Notes: generated by a model not told the origin, from the sequence alone. A DNA stretch of 58,503 nt from Alloprevotella sp. (GCA_017476545.1 JAFUZP010000042.1:1-58503), one strand, 5' to 3'; shown: positions 36,588 through 45,787, counted from the first letter of the stretch. Numbers and translations are program-made.

Positions 36588-37517
36588 ATGAAAAGGATTC
36601 TTCTTGCAGCAATGCTGGCCATGGCAAGCATGATTGCCTCGGCACTGAACTACGAGGACGCACGCCAGCAAGCGTGGTTCCTGACGGACAAAATGGCGTA
36701 TGAGCTCAACCTGACGCAGATGCAGTACGACCGGGCCTACCAGATAAACCTCGACTACTTCCTGCAAGTTGCCACGCCCTCCGACCTATACGGATATTAC
36801 TGGCGCTACCGCGATGAGGACATGCGCTTCATCCTGGACGAATGGCAGTATAGGCTCTACACGACCATTGACTACTTCTTCCGCCCCGTGCGGTGGATAA
36901 GCTCCCGCTGGTACTACCCCGTCTTTGACCGCTACCGCAGGAATTACTACTACTACGCACGGCCGACCATCTACGTGAGCTACAGAGGCGGTTTCGGCTT
37001 CCGTGGACACAACAGACCGAGCCCCTACCGCGACATGAGGCCGGACCGCGGACCGGGAATGCGCGATGGCGCAAGGCGGGGCTGGGGGGACAACCGGAAC
37101 CCAGGCAACAGCTACAACCGCCCCGGCGGACGCGACGGCGGACAGGGACGCCACGACGGATGGAACAACGGCAACCGTAACAGTGGCAGCCTGGGCAATG
37201 GAGGAAACGCTAATAACGGAAGACGCCCGAACAACGGAAGCGCGCAGAACGACCGAGGCGGGAGGAACAGCCACGGACAGAGCACTCAGCCCCAACTGGG
37301 TAACCAAAAGGGAAGCAACCAAAGCAGCACGAAGCCCGCACAACCCAACCACCAGACGGGACAGACGGCACGCCCGAGCTCGCAAAACAACCGCCTCAGC
37401 AACAGCAGCGGTAGCCGCAGCTTCGGCTCAAAGCCGAGCGGAACGTTCAAGACGCAAACGAAAAAGAATACGAACAGCGGTTCACAGAGCGGAAGGGGGC
37501 GCAACTTCGGCCACTGA
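36588..37517 (+). CDS. Secreted protein with Asn/Gly/Arg/Ser-rich tail
   Basis: 309 aa. A signal peptide (MKRILLAAMLAMASMIASA) leads to an ordered N-terminal domain of about 120 residues rich in Tyr, Trp and Asp (LNYEDARQQAWFLTDKMAYE, YRRNYYYYARPTIYVSY). The remaining 170 residues are low complexity: repeated N-G, R-P-N-N and Q/S runs, strongly basic at the end (RGRGRNFGH-like). It is exported and probably stays in the periplasm or at the surface; the tail could bind nucleic acid, peptidoglycan or polyanions (inference). I do not recognise a named family. Confidence 0.75.
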   Translation: MKRILLAAMLAMASMIASALNYEDARQQAWFLTDKMAYELNLTQMQYDRAYQINLDYFLQVATPSDLYGYYWRYRDEDMRFILDEWQYRLYTTIDYFFRPVRWISSRWYYPVFDRYRRNYYYYARPTIYVSYRGGFGFRGHNRPSPYRDMRPDRGPGMRDGARRGWGDNRNPGNSYNRPGGRDGGQGRHDGWNNGNRNSGSLGNGGNANNGRRPNNGSAQNDRGGRNSHGQSTQPQLGNQKGSNQSSTKPAQPNHQTGQTARPSSQNNRLSNSSGSRSFGSKPSGTFKTQTKKNTNSGSQSGRGRNFGH

Positions 37518-37539
37518 CACTCCGTAGAGCAGAAACACA

Positions 37540-37569
37540 GGCGGTCGCCGGAAAATTCCGACGACCGCC
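37540..37569. terminator. Bidirectional terminator
   Basis: GGCGGTCGCCGGAA (37540-37553) pairs with 37556-37569 with one mismatch. It separates the convergent low-complexity protein and sulfatase genes. Confidence 0.7.
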
Positions 37570-37631
37570 CTTCTTATCTTCTCCCTAGGCTGAAGCGACA
37601 CAACGCGGTACGCCCCAGCATCCAGAGGTAC

Positions 37632-39149
37632 TCACCTGCTGGGAAGTGTCACCCTAAAGAGATCACTATTCGTATGGTCCTCATAAATATAGTTTACGAG
37701 GCGAGCCACTATGTCCGGGTTTGCAGCGGCCACGTCATGATCCTCATGCAAGTCTTTCGAGAGGTCGTAGAGATAAGTCCGGCCCCTATTGACAACCAGC
37801 TTCCAGTTATCCATGCGTACGCCGAGCATATCCGTTTCGTGGAACTCCCAGTAGAGGTGGCTGTGCATATCCTGACGGCCGATTCCCGTAAGGGTCGGAT
37901 AAATCGAGATACCGTCAAAGTAGTCCTTATCGCCGAGTTCCGGGTTGCGGTAACGGCGCTCATAGTTGCGGACACCTGCGATGTCACAGAACGTAGCCAT
38001 GAGATCGTAGAAAGCGAACATATGGTCGCTGACCTGCCCGGCCTTGACCTTTGCGGGCCAACGCACGATGAAAGGAACACGGATGCCCCCTTCATAAGTG
38101 CTTCGCTTCTTGCCTTGGAGCAAACCATCGCGGTTGAAAAAATCAGGATCCGCCCCACCCTCTTCGTGCGGGCCGTTGTCGGAGGTGAAAATAAGTACTG
38201 TGTTATCAGCAAGTCCCTTCTCCTCCAGTTTCGCCATTATCTCGCCTACCTGAGCATCAAGGCGCGTGATCATCGCTGCGAACTGGGCGTGAGCGATGTT
38301 TGTCGGGTTATAGCGTGAGCCCTGGTCGCCGCCAAAGCTCTTCTCGGTGCAGAAGTGCCCCTTGTATGCCTCCAGGATTGAGTCCTCCGGCTGCCGCAGT
38401 TCGGCGTGCGGGAGTGTATAGGTGAAAATCCCCAGGAAGGGCTCACCGGCCTTCTGCGTGTCGAGCCACTCCATCGCCTTCTGATGGATAAGGTCGGACG
38501 AGTACTGGGCACGGTTGGAGTAATCGTCGCCGTACATCGCGTGCTGTATGTTCTGCTCAAGCGTAACGCGGGACACACCTGCATCCCCCGCAGCCTTACT
38601 GTACTTGTTCAGGAAGTTCGGATAGTAGAGATGCGCCTGGAACTGACAAATATAGCCGTAGAACTCGTCCACACCCCGCTTGTCAGGCGTTGATACCGAC
38701 CCCTCATAGCCGCCGGCCCACTTGCCGAACATGCCCGTCTTGTAGCCGTTATCTTTGAATATCTCGGGGATGATGACGTGCTCGGTGTCGTACGGCTCCT
38801 GCCCGACACGGGCGAAATCCGTGTTGTTCCCATACCGCACGGTGTTGCTGTAGCTCCAATACTCCTTGTTGCCACGCACGTGAGTGTGGCCGGAGTGCTG
38901 CCCCGTCATGAACGTAGCGCGGGACGGAGCGGAAACAGGGCTGCCTGCGTAAGCCTGGGTGAAGCGCATACCCTCGCTTGCCAGGCGGTCTATGTTGGGC
39001 GTAGCGATGTATTGCTGCCCATAACAGCCCAGGTCACCATAGCCCATGTCGTCACACATTATATAAATAATATTGGGGCGCTGCTGCGCACCGGCACCGA
39101 GGGCGGCAAGCGCGCCCACGCCTAATATTAACGGTCGTTTGGTATTCAT
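37632..39149 (-). CDS. Secreted sulfatase, serine-type formylglycine site
   Basis: 505 aa with a signal peptide (MNTKRPLILGVGALAALGAGAQ). It has the sulfatase fold: metal-binding Asp pair in CDDMGYGDLG, active-site signature SAPSRATFMTG with Ser73 as the residue to be turned into formylglycine, and downstream HVIIPE, GMFGKW and FTSDNGPHEEGGAD. Serine-type sulfatases in Bacteroidota are matured by the radical-SAM anSME enzyme, which is not in this window. Substrate unknown: sulfated glycans are usual for this family. It follows the GEVED protein by 12 bases on the same strand. Confidence 0.93.
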   Translation of the reverse strand: MNTKRPLILGVGALAALGAGAQQRPNIIYIMCDDMGYGDLGCYGQQYIATPNIDRLASEGMRFTQAYAGSPVSAPSRATFMTGQHSGHTHVRGNKEYWSYSNTVRYGNNTDFARVGQEPYDTEHVIIPEIFKDNGYKTGMFGKWAGGYEGSVSTPDKRGVDEFYGYICQFQAHLYYPNFLNKYSKAAGDAGVSRVTLEQNIQHAMYGDDYSNRAQYSSDLIHQKAMEWLDTQKAGEPFLGIFTYTLPHAELRQPEDSILEAYKGHFCTEKSFGGDQGSRYNPTNIAHAQFAAMITRLDAQVGEIMAKLEEKGLADNTVLIFTSDNGPHEEGGADPDFFNRDGLLQGKKRSTYEGGIRVPFIVRWPAKVKAGQVSDHMFAFYDLMATFCDIAGVRNYERRYRNPELGDKDYFDGISIYPTLTGIGRQDMHSHLYWEFHETDMLGVRMDNWKLVVNRGRTYLYDLSKDLHEDHDVAAANPDIVARLVNYIYEDHTNSDLFRVTLPSR

Positions 39150-39161
39150 TGCTTTTTCGCG

Positions 39162-40400
39162 TTATTTGATTAGAACTTTCGCCGAGGCACCTTGCGGCAT
39201 ACTGGCGGTTTGGAATGTCACAACATAGGCACCGGGGACGGCATCCGCTAAGGAGAGGCTGCTTCCTCCTGCGGCTGCGACCAAGGCTCCCGAGAGCGAA
39301 TAAAGGCTGACGCGGGTCACAGGTTCACCTGCCTGCACGCAAAGGTTCTGCCCGTCCAGACGGATTTGCACCTCTGATGCCGCACCGACAAGCTTCACCC
39401 CCGAGGGGACAACCTCCACCAGCGTGATACTGAAGTCTATCGTCTGCCCGCTGGTTTCGTCGTCGGCATACGGCAGGCCGTTGTTGGTGAGGCGGACGCG
39501 CATACGGCTCCGGCCGGGCTTCGCGTCTTCGGGAGCAGCGACGGAGAAACTCATCTCCTGCGCGGGAGTCTCGGCCTTGTAGCACGCTTCGAACTCACCA
39601 TCGCGGTCGAAGTCAAAGTAGAGGTAGAGGGAATCGCCCTCCTGCGGCTCCGCACTGAGGCGGACATCCACATTGAAAGGCTTAGCCTTATCAAGTTCTG
39701 CCTTCGACTTCACATAAATCTGATAGGGGGAGGAGGGCTTGCCGGCCACGCCGCCATCGGCAGGATACCGGAGTCCCGTCCAGTCCTCAGATGCTTCAAG
39801 CTGAAGCGAGGCGATGTAAATGTCGGATGCTGCGGCACACGGGTTGTCGTAGATCTGGGCCTGCTTCATGAAGTCCGTATGTGGCTTCGGCTTATGCGTC
39901 TCGAAAAGATATTCCGTCTCGGTGAGCGTCCACCACGACCGCCCGTTTGCGGTACCGGCCTTCCAGATGATGATGTTGCTACTTGCACCGTCTTGGTTCA
40001 ATCCGTTGGGGGAGCGCGACGTGTCATCGTAGTCCGCGCAGTCCGTACTGGTGAAGCGGACATTGCTGCCGCTCGTCCCGAGATAATACTCCACAGGCTC
40101 CGCCTGCGTGTAGATGCGGGACTGCTGCGCACCACTACAGGGCATGATGTAGCGTCCCGTAGTAGCATTCTTGACGTAGTAGCAGTTCTCGTTTTCCGTC
40201 GGCTCGAACTGCCAGAAAATGCGCTGGTCGTTACTTTTACCTACCACACCGAGCGAACCGTCCGCCATCTCCGCTACGAACTGCGAACCGTCGGACTTCA
40301 TGGAAATGAGATAGTACTTGCCGTCTTCGGGCAAGCCCTGCGCCTGCACGGCAAGCGGACATACCGCAAGCAGTGCCAGAATCATTTTTAATTTTCCCAT
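39162..40400 (-). CDS. Secreted GEVED-type protein with C-terminal sorting domain
   Basis: 412 aa from ATG 40400 (MGKLKMILALLAVCPLAVQA), a signal peptide; a longer reading to 40520 overlaps maf. An N-terminal beta-trefoil-like or RICIN-like region (GKYYLISMKSDGSQFVAEM, NATTGRYIMP) is followed by a GEVED-like domain (YLYFDFDRDGEFEACYKAE) and a Por-type C-terminal sorting domain (VSLYSLSGALVAAAGG ... GAYVVTFQTA). The tail suggests type-IX-like surface export. It starts 20 bases after maf and is followed by the sulfatase, hinting at joint work on a glycan substrate (inference). Confidence 0.8.
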   Translation of the reverse strand: MGKLKMILALLAVCPLAVQAQGLPEDGKYYLISMKSDGSQFVAEMADGSLGVVGKSNDQRIFWQFEPTENENCYYVKNATTGRYIMPCSGAQQSRIYTQAEPVEYYLGTSGSNVRFTSTDCADYDDTSRSPNGLNQDGASSNIIIWKAGTANGRSWWTLTETEYLFETHKPKPHTDFMKQAQIYDNPCAAASDIYIASLQLEASEDWTGLRYPADGGVAGKPSSPYQIYVKSKAELDKAKPFNVDVRLSAEPQEGDSLYLYFDFDRDGEFEACYKAETPAQEMSFSVAAPEDAKPGRSRMRVRLTNNGLPYADDETSGQTIDFSITLVEVVPSGVKLVGAASEVQIRLDGQNLCVQAGEPVTRVSLYSLSGALVAAAGGSSLSLADAVPGAYVVTFQTASMPQGASAKVLIK

Positions 40401-40420
40401 AGTTATAATTATTGATGTGC

Positions 40421-41002
40421 TTAAAATTCTTTCAGTGCCCGGTAGAGACGCTGCATAGGCAGCCCCACCACATTGAAGTAACTCCCCGTGATGCTCTCCA
40501 CAGCCGCTATGCCAATCCAATCCTGTATGCCGTAGGCACCAGCTTTGTCAAGGGGCAGGTAGTTGTCCACGTAGAAGTCTATTTCCTCCTCGCTAAGCTG
40601 TGCGAACTTCACGCTACTGGCAGCGGTAAAAGACACAGACTTCTCTGCGGAAAAGACAGTGACGCCCGTGAAGACATCGTGCGAATGGCCGGAAAGGGAA
40701 TGGAGCATCCCTTTCGCCTCCTCCACGCTGCGGGGCTTCCCGAGTACCTTGCCTTCAAAGCAGACGATGGTGTCAGCGCAGATAATGAGGTCGTCCGGAA
40801 GCATCGACAGGCGATAGCCGTCGGCTTTCTTCCGCGAAATGAGCTCCGCTATCTCGGACGGCGCGAGCGTCGGGGGATAGGTTTCGTCAATTCCCAGCAG
40901 GGTACGCACCTTGAAGGGCAGCCCCAGGCGCTGCAGGAGCTCCTTGCGACGAGGCGACGCACTGGCCAGGACAACATTGTACTTCTGTAAGTTTTCTAAC
41001 AT
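40421..41002 (-). CDS. maf: Maf-family nucleotide pyrophosphatase
   Basis: 193 aa. Maf landmarks: LASASPRRKELL at the start, IICADTIVCFEGKVLGKP and AGAYGIQDWIG. The family removes non-canonical nucleotides and has been linked to septum arrest. It is part of a DUF2520 - kdsC - maf run that I recall as conserved in Bacteroidales. Confidence 0.95.
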   Translation of the reverse strand: MLENLQKYNVVLASASPRRKELLQRLGLPFKVRTLLGIDETYPPTLAPSEIAELISRKKADGYRLSMLPDDLIICADTIVCFEGKVLGKPRSVEEAKGMLHSLSGHSHDVFTGVTVFSAEKSVSFTAASSVKFAQLSEEEIDFYVDNYLPLDKAGAYGIQDWIGIAAVESITGSYFNVVGLPMQRLYRALKEF

Positions 41003-41036
41003 CGGTCAGTATTTTTTCGTTTCAGCCGCACCAGCG

Positions 41037-41558
41037 TCACCAGCCGAAGGCTTCGGCAGAGGACATCCACGTGCCCTGCGCGCGCATCACCTGCTCAATG
41101 ACATCGCGGACACAGCCGTGCCCGCCATCATGCGGACTGACATAAAGGGATATCTCTTTAATCTCGGGTGCGGCATCGGCCGGACAGACGGGACAGCCGC
41201 AGCGGCGCATCACTTCGTAGTCGGGGATGTCATCGCCCATGTAGAGCACTTCTTCCGCCTGGAGACCCGTAGCGAGAAGCCACTCCTCAAAGCAGTCTAT
41301 CTTAATGGAAACCCCCATATAAACGTGCGGTACGCCGAGGGCTACATAGCGCGCACGTACCTCCTCACTCTTCCCGCCACTGATGATGGCAAGGCCGAGC
41401 CCCATCTTCGCGGCATGGTGGAGGGCGTAGCCGTCCTTGATATTCGCCGTGCGGTGGGGCTGCCCGTCGGTGCTAAACAACAAGACGTTACTGGCACTGA
41501 GAACACCGTCCACATCAAACACGAGGGCACGTATTTTCTTCAGGTCGTAGTTAATCAT
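41037..41558 (-). CDS. kdsC: KdsC-type HAD phosphatase (Kdo-8-phosphate phosphatase)
   Basis: 173 aa, a small HAD hydrolase. The catalytic Asp pair is in LVFDVDGVLS; GLGLAIISGGKSEEV is the second motif, and MGDDIPDYEVMRRCG the third. It lacks a cap domain, as do KdsC tetramers. It releases phosphate from Kdo 8-phosphate, the step after KdsA. Its start overlaps the DUF2520 gene by 8 bases, which supports coupling. Confidence 0.92.
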   Translation of the reverse strand: MINYDLKKIRALVFDVDGVLSASNVLLFSTDGQPHRTANIKDGYALHHAAKMGLGLAIISGGKSEEVRARYVALGVPHVYMGVSIKIDCFEEWLLATGLQAEEVLYMGDDIPDYEVMRRCGCPVCPADAAPEIKEISLYVSPHDGGHGCVRDVIEQVMRAQGTWMSSAEAFGW

Positions 41559-42369
41559 GGTTTTTCTCCTCTTTCTTTTTCCACTTGCGGGCTACGCGGC
41601 CGATACTACTGCTCATGGCCTCGTAAACGGCGCGCGTCTCGGACTGCCGCAACATAGCCGCCTGACGCTCCAGGACATGCGTATCGCCTCTCACTGCCGG
41701 CCCTGTCTGTAGCGTGGCCGGATGGCCCGCACGCGCTTTCCGGGCGGTTTCCCCGATGAGGGGCATCAGGCAGCGGAACGGCAGTCCGCCTTCCGCCATC
41801 TCCTCTGCAGCCAGCGCATAGCAATGGTTCACGAAGTTGCAGGCGAAGACTGCGGCCAAATGGACATGGCGGCGCGATCTGCTGTCCAGCAGCCGCACCC
41901 TGCGGCTCAGGGCTGCGGCCATACGCCGCACCTCGCGTTGCGTGCCTACATCGCAGCCCTCTACGAACAGCGGCACGTTGCGGAAGGAAAGCGCCCGTTC
42001 AGCCGAGAACGTCTGCAACGGATAGAGCACCCCGAAACGCGAAGCGCCGGCCTGGCCCAACACGTCCATCGGAACGGAACCTGCCGTGTGCAGGAAGAGC
42101 GCGCCGGGATGCAAAGGACAGAGCTCGGCCGCCACGGCGGGAATGGCGTCATCGCGCACACATATTATATAAATAGCTGCGGCGGGAATACTGCGCAGCT
42201 GGCCGGAACAGGCTTTACCTCCCACCTTTGCCGCCACGCTTTGGGCATGGGGCTTCGTGCGACTCCAGACAGCCACGACGGAAAAGCCCGCCGCTACCAG
42301 TGCCGGAGCAAGGTGTGCGGCCACATTGCCCGCGCCAACAAGGGCGACCCGCTTGTCTTCACTTTCCAT
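41551..42369 (-). CDS. DUF2520 Rossmann-fold protein
   Basis: 272 aa from ATG 42369 (MESEDKRVALVGAGNVAAHL). The N-terminal Rossmann nucleotide motif is GAGNVAAHLAPAL; the rest has a C-terminal helical domain with AAVFACNFVNHCYALA. The family resembles ketopantoate or pyrroline-carboxylate reductases, but the substrate is not known. First gene of the kdsC - maf run. A longer open frame to 42486 starts upstream of its likely promoter and is rejected. Confidence 0.85.
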   Translation of the reverse strand: MESEDKRVALVGAGNVAAHLAPALVAAGFSVVAVWSRTKPHAQSVAAKVGGKACSGQLRSIPAAAIYIICVRDDAIPAVAAELCPLHPGALFLHTAGSVPMDVLGQAGASRFGVLYPLQTFSAERALSFRNVPLFVEGCDVGTQREVRRMAAALSRRVRLLDSRSRRHVHLAAVFACNFVNHCYALAAEEMAEGGLPFRCLMPLIGETARKARAGHPATLQTGPAVRGDTHVLERQAAMLRQSETRAVYEAMSSSIGRVARKWKKKEEKNHD

Positions 42370-42411
42370 ATCGGTCGTGCCGCGCGCGTTTTGCCGCACG
42401 CAAGCTGTGGG

Positions 42412-42443
42412 CGAAGTTAATAAGCGGGAATGGAAAATGCAAA
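42412..42443 (-). promoter_or_regulatory. Promoter of the DUF2520 - kdsC - maf run
   Basis: Minus strand: -7 box TAACTTCG (plus-strand 42412-42419) and TTTG -33 element at 42440-42443, 20 bases apart. The stretch 42444-42564 beyond it holds nothing I can identify. Confidence 0.6.
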
Positions 42444-42564
42444 TGCAAGCAAAAAATTTCCCTCCGGGGAAGACAGACGCCCCCACGCATGACGGACAAC
42501 TAAAGAAGAGGAACAGAGCCGCCCCCGAACGCCCTGTCCCGCCCGACTACGGATCCTGCGGTCC

Positions 42565-42652
42565 TTACCCATAGGGGTAGTTCGCCGTACCCCTAGGATC
42601 AGTTCACGGTAACCCTAGGGTTAAGAACGCTTAGCCCTAGGGTTAGGGAAAC
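42565..42652 (+). repeat. 22-bp palindromic repeat array E (4 units)
   Basis: Units start at 42565, 42587, 42609 and 42631. The third holds the perfect 14-bp palindrome TAACCCTAGGGTTA at 42610-42623 and the tail AAGAACGC that recurs in array F. The array sits in a 381-base divergent gap, about 36 bases upstream of the -33 element of the gene at 42751. Confidence 0.85.
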
Positions 42653-42688
42653 ATCGCCGCACGACGGAACGTAATAAGGCGGCCCGCA

Positions 42689-42720
42689 TTTGCCGTTCCG
42701 CAGGGAAAGCACTATCTTTG
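42689..42720 (+). promoter_or_regulatory. Promoter of the gene at 42751
   Basis: TTTG at 42689-42692 and TATCTTTG at 42713-42720, 20 bases apart: a full match to the Bacteroidota consensus. Confidence 0.8.
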
Positions 42721-42750
42721 CCGGACAAGAAAACCATTAAACGAACCACA

Positions 42751-43386
42751 ATGGGACTATTTTCAATATTCACGAAAAAGAAAAAGGAGGAAAAAGGTTG
42801 GCGCGTCGGCGGCATAGAGGACTTTATGACCCTCATCCGCGTGTACTACCAAGCCTCCATGGCCAACCAACTCGGCATCAACAACCTCGCCATGCTGCCC
42901 GACTTGCGCGTATTCAAGCAGACACTCAAGGTGCAGACGGTAAATAACCGGCTGGGACTCGGCGAGAAAAACCGCTGCAAAGCTATGCTGGGCGAAATTT
43001 ACGGCCTGCCCGACAGCTTCTTCCGCGAGACAGACGCGTCAATAAAGAAGGGGTGCCGCAACATTCAGCAGATGCAGCAGTACCTCTACACCTTCCAAGG
43101 CTTCACACAGGAGCTGATGATGCTCGTCGGCAACCTTATGAAATGGAAGTTCCGCGTGCCGGGGTTCATGAAAAAGGCCCTGCGGGCACTGACGGACAAG
43201 ACAATACACGACATCGTCACCAAGGATACTTGGAAAGACGAGGGCGTACGGAAAAGCGTTATCAATGTGCGGCGCTACCAACAGCAACTGGGCTATTCGG
43301 AGGAGTGGATGTCCCACTTCGTCTTCAACGTCCTCGCACTGGCGAAAAAAGAGCCCAAGCCGAAGGACGCTGAAGCCGCGAAATGA
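42751..43386 (+). CDS. Conserved hypothetical protein
   Basis: 211 aa from ATG 42751 (MGLFSIFTKKKKEEKGW); the earlier in-frame TTG at 42718 lies inside the -7 box. Basic N-terminus, then a mainly helical soluble protein (DFMTLIRVYYQASMANQLG; FQGFTQELMMLVGNLMKWKF). A segment with many Lys at both ends. No domain is recognised. It is expressed from a strong promoter and stands alone. Confidence 0.75.
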   Translation: MGLFSIFTKKKKEEKGWRVGGIEDFMTLIRVYYQASMANQLGINNLAMLPDLRVFKQTLKVQTVNNRLGLGEKNRCKAMLGEIYGLPDSFFRETDASIKKGCRNIQQMQQYLYTFQGFTQELMMLVGNLMKWKFRVPGFMKKALRALTDKTIHDIVTKDTWKDEGVRKSVINVRRYQQQLGYSEEWMSHFVFNVLALAKKEPKPKDAEAAK

Positions 43387-43450
43387 CAACGCCGCGCACG
43401 GTGATTTTTCACTTGAATAAACTATTTCTGCAACTCTAATAATGAAAAAG

Positions 43451-43481
43451 TTGCAAGTTTGCAAAGGATTGCTTAACTTTG
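43451..43481 (+). promoter_or_regulatory. Promoter of the zapB-like - zapA genes
   Basis: -7 box TAACTTTG at 43474-43481 with TTG at 43451-43453, 20 bases apart. Confidence 0.7.
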
Positions 43482-43531
43482 CGGCGTAAGAAAAAAGCGG
43501 GAAACCCCGCCAACGCATCGCAGCAAGACGA

Positions 43532-43825
43532 ATGACAGACGAGGAAAAGGCCACCCTAAACCGCTTTGAGACGCGGGTGAGGCAAATGCTTCTACAGTAC
43601 AAGCAGCTACAGGAACGGAACCTGCAGCTGCAGAAAGCCTGTGAAGAAAAAACCGACGCCCTGAAACAAGCGCAGGAGGCCTCCTTACAACTGCGCGGTG
43701 CGTATGACAGCCTGAAAATGGCCCGCATGATGGAAATCAGCAACGAGGACCTGAAAGAAGCCAAGGCTAGAATAGAACGACTGGTGCGCAAGGTAGATAA
43801 ATGCATCGCGCTACTGGGTGTGTAA
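43532..43825 (+). CDS. ZapB-like coiled-coil protein
   Basis: 97 aa, almost all one amphipathic coiled coil (FETRVRQMLLQYKQLQERN; LKEAKARIERLVRKVDKC). It lies 15 bases before zapA on the same strand. Coiled-coil partners of ZapA (ZapB) help tie the Z ring; this position makes such a role likely, but the sequence alone cannot prove it. Confidence 0.72.
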   Translation: MTDEEKATLNRFETRVRQMLLQYKQLQERNLQLQKACEEKTDALKQAQEASLQLRGAYDSLKMARMMEISNEDLKEAKARIERLVRKVDKCIALLGV

Positions 43826-43840
43826 TACAAGGACGACAAA

Positions 43841-44140
43841 ATGCCAGATATAAGCGACAAATTAGTCATTAGGCTAATGATCGGGAAACAGCAGTTCGCC
43901 TTCAACATTTCCCGCGACAAGGAGGAAATGTATCGGAAGGGTGCTGTTTACGTCAACGAACGCTTGCGGGAATACCAAACTCTGTTCCCTGGACAGGCGG
44001 TTGAGCGGTACCTTTCAACCGTCGCACTTGACATTGCCATGAACTTGTTGCAGCAGAAAGACAAAAAGAGCACGCTCCCCTTTTTGGACACACTCGCCGA
44101 ACTCACCAAGGAAATCGAGGACGTAATCGATGCCAAGTGA
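43841..44140 (+). CDS. zapA: Cell division protein ZapA
   Basis: 99 aa, ZapA family: LVIRLMIGKQQFAFNISRDKEE followed by a C-terminal coiled coil (VALDIAMNLLQQKDKK ... TKEIEDVI). ZapA bundles FtsZ filaments at mid-cell. It pairs with the coiled-coil gene just upstream. Confidence 0.88.
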   Translation: MPDISDKLVIRLMIGKQQFAFNISRDKEEMYRKGAVYVNERLREYQTLFPGQAVERYLSTVALDIAMNLLQQKDKKSTLPFLDTLAELTKEIEDVIDAK

Positions 44141-44184
44141 GCACAGGTCGCGAACCGTACGCAGACCACAGCGAAAGAAACAGC

Positions 44185-44226
44185 GCACCATTGATACCTC
44201 CGGCAAGCCCGGAGGGACGGTGGTGC
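44185..44226 (+). terminator. Hairpin between zapA and rny
   Basis: GCACCA (44185-44190) pairs with 44221-44226, and inside it CCTCCGG (44197-44203) pairs with CCGGAGG (44209-44215). It lies 31 bases before the rny ATG, followed by an A/T-rich stretch. It could terminate zapA or shape the rny leader. I do not recognise an ncRNA here. Confidence 0.4.
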
Positions 44227-44257
44227 ATATTTTATAAATAACTACAATTACAGAGAC

Positions 44258-45787
44258 ATGGAAATAATTATAGCCATCGTGACTGGTCTCCTCGTGGGAG
44301 GAGGAATCGGCCTCGCATCCCGATACGCTTTGCAGGGCAAGTATAACAAGAAAATCAAGGATGCGGAGAAGGAAGCCGAGGTGATGAAAGAGAAGAAGCT
44401 GCTTGAAGTAAAAGAAAAGTTCCTCAACAAAAAAGCGGAGCTAGAGAAAGAGGTACAGCAGCGCAACCAGAAGTTCCAGCAGGCCGAAAACAAGATTAAG
44501 CAACGCGAGCTCAGCCTCAACCAACGCCAGGAAGAGCTCGGCCGACGCAAGCAGGAACTTGACGGGACACAGCAGCGGCTGCAAAATCAGCAAAAGGCAC
44601 TGGACAACCGGGCCGCCGAACTGGAAAAACTACAACGCCAGGAGCAACAAAAACTTGAGGAGCTGAGCGGCCTCTCCGCCGAGGAAGCTAAAAACCGCCT
44701 TGTGGAATCGCTCAAGGACGAGGCGCGGACAAACGCGCAGTCCTACATCAACGACATCATGGACGATGCGAAGATGACCGCGAACATGGAGGCGAAGAAA
44801 ATTATCATCAAGAGCATCCAGCGTGTAGCTACGGAAACGGCCATCGAAAACAGCACCACCGTTTTCCACATAGACAATGACGAGGTAAAAGGGCGCATCA
44901 TCGGACGCGAAGGCCGTAACATACGTGCGCTTGAGGCCGCCGCAGGAGTGGAAGTCGTCGTGGACGACACGCCTGAAGCGATTGTCATTTCCGCCTTCGA
45001 CCCCATCAGGCGCGAAATAGGCCGCCTCGCACTCCACCAACTCATCAGCGACGGACGCATACACCCCGCACGAATCGAAGAAGTCGTAGCGAAAGTGAAG
45101 AAGCAAGTCGAGGAGGAAGTAATCGAGACGGGTAAACGCACCGCAATAGACCTCGGCATACACGGGCTCCACCCCGAACTCATCCGCATTATCGGTAAGA
45201 TGAAGTACCGCTCCAGCTACGGCCAGAACCTCCTGCAGCACGCTCGCGAAACCGCAAACCTCTGTGCCGTAATGGCAGCCGAACTGGGACTGAATCCCAA
45301 GAAGGCGAAACGCGCCGGCTTGCTCCACGATATTGGTAAAGTACCCGACGAGGAAACGGAAATGCCCCACGCTGAGTACGGAGCAAGGCTCGCTGAAAAG
45401 TACAAGGAAAAGCCTGAAATCGTCAATGCCATCGCGGCACACCACGATGAGGCAGAGATGACAACGCTCATCGCCCCCATCGTTCAGGCTTGTGACGCCA
45501 TCAGCGGAGCCCGGCCCGGTGCCCGCCGCGAAATAGCGGAGGCTTACATCAAACGCCTCAAGGATCTGGAGAACATTGCCATGAGTTACGATGGCGTAAC
45601 CAAGACGTATGCCATCCAAGCCGGCCGCGAATTGCGCGTAATTGTCGGGGCAGACAAGATTAACGATGAGCAGATTCCGAAACTATCCGACGATATTGCG
45701 CGCCGCATACAGGAAGAAATGACCTACCCCGGGCAGGTAAAGATAACCGTCATCCGCGAAACGCGCGCCATCAGCTACGCGAAGTGA
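44258..45787 (+). CDS. rny: Ribonuclease Y
   Basis: 509 aa endoribonuclease. An N-terminal membrane helix ([18 protein letters not shown]), then a long coiled coil (about 30-180), a KH RNA-binding domain ([19 protein letters not shown]) and an HD phosphohydrolase domain (LLHDIGK at about 353, AIAAHHDE). It starts mRNA decay at the membrane. It ends with TGATG overlap into the Wzi-like gene, so the two are probably co-transcribed. Confidence 0.96.
   Translation: MEIIIAIVTGLLVGGGIGLASRYALQGKYNKKIKDAEKEAEVMKEKKLLEVKEKFLNKKAELEKEVQQRNQKFQQAENKIKQRELSLNQRQEELGRRKQELDGTQQRLQNQQKALDNRAAELEKLQRQEQQKLEELSGLSAEEAKNRLVESLKDEARTNAQSYINDIMDDAKMTANMEAKKIIIKSIQRVATETAIENSTTVFHIDNDEVKGRIIGREGRNIRALEAAAGVEVVVDDTPEAIVISAFDPIRREIGRLALHQLISDGRIHPARIEEVVAKVKKQVEEEVIETGKRTAIDLGIHGLHPELIRIIGKMKYRSSYGQNLLQHARETANLCAVMAAELGLNPKKAKRAGLLHDIGKVPDEETEMPHAEYGARLAEKYKEKPEIVNAIAAHHDEAEMTTLIAPIVQACDAISGARPGARREIAEAYIKRLKDLENIAMSYDGVTKTYAIQAGRELRVIVGADKINDEQIPKLSDDIARRIQEEMTYPGQVKITVIRETRAISYAK

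Noticed and set aside
36277-36663. 129-codon N-terminal extension of the NfnAB-type gene
   Set aside because: It overlaps the divergent gene at 36588 and its promoter; the family start MNKIV lies at 36276.
44141-44257. 6S RNA between zapA and rny
   Set aside because: The gap is short and has a nested hairpin but no open central bulge typical of 6S RNA.
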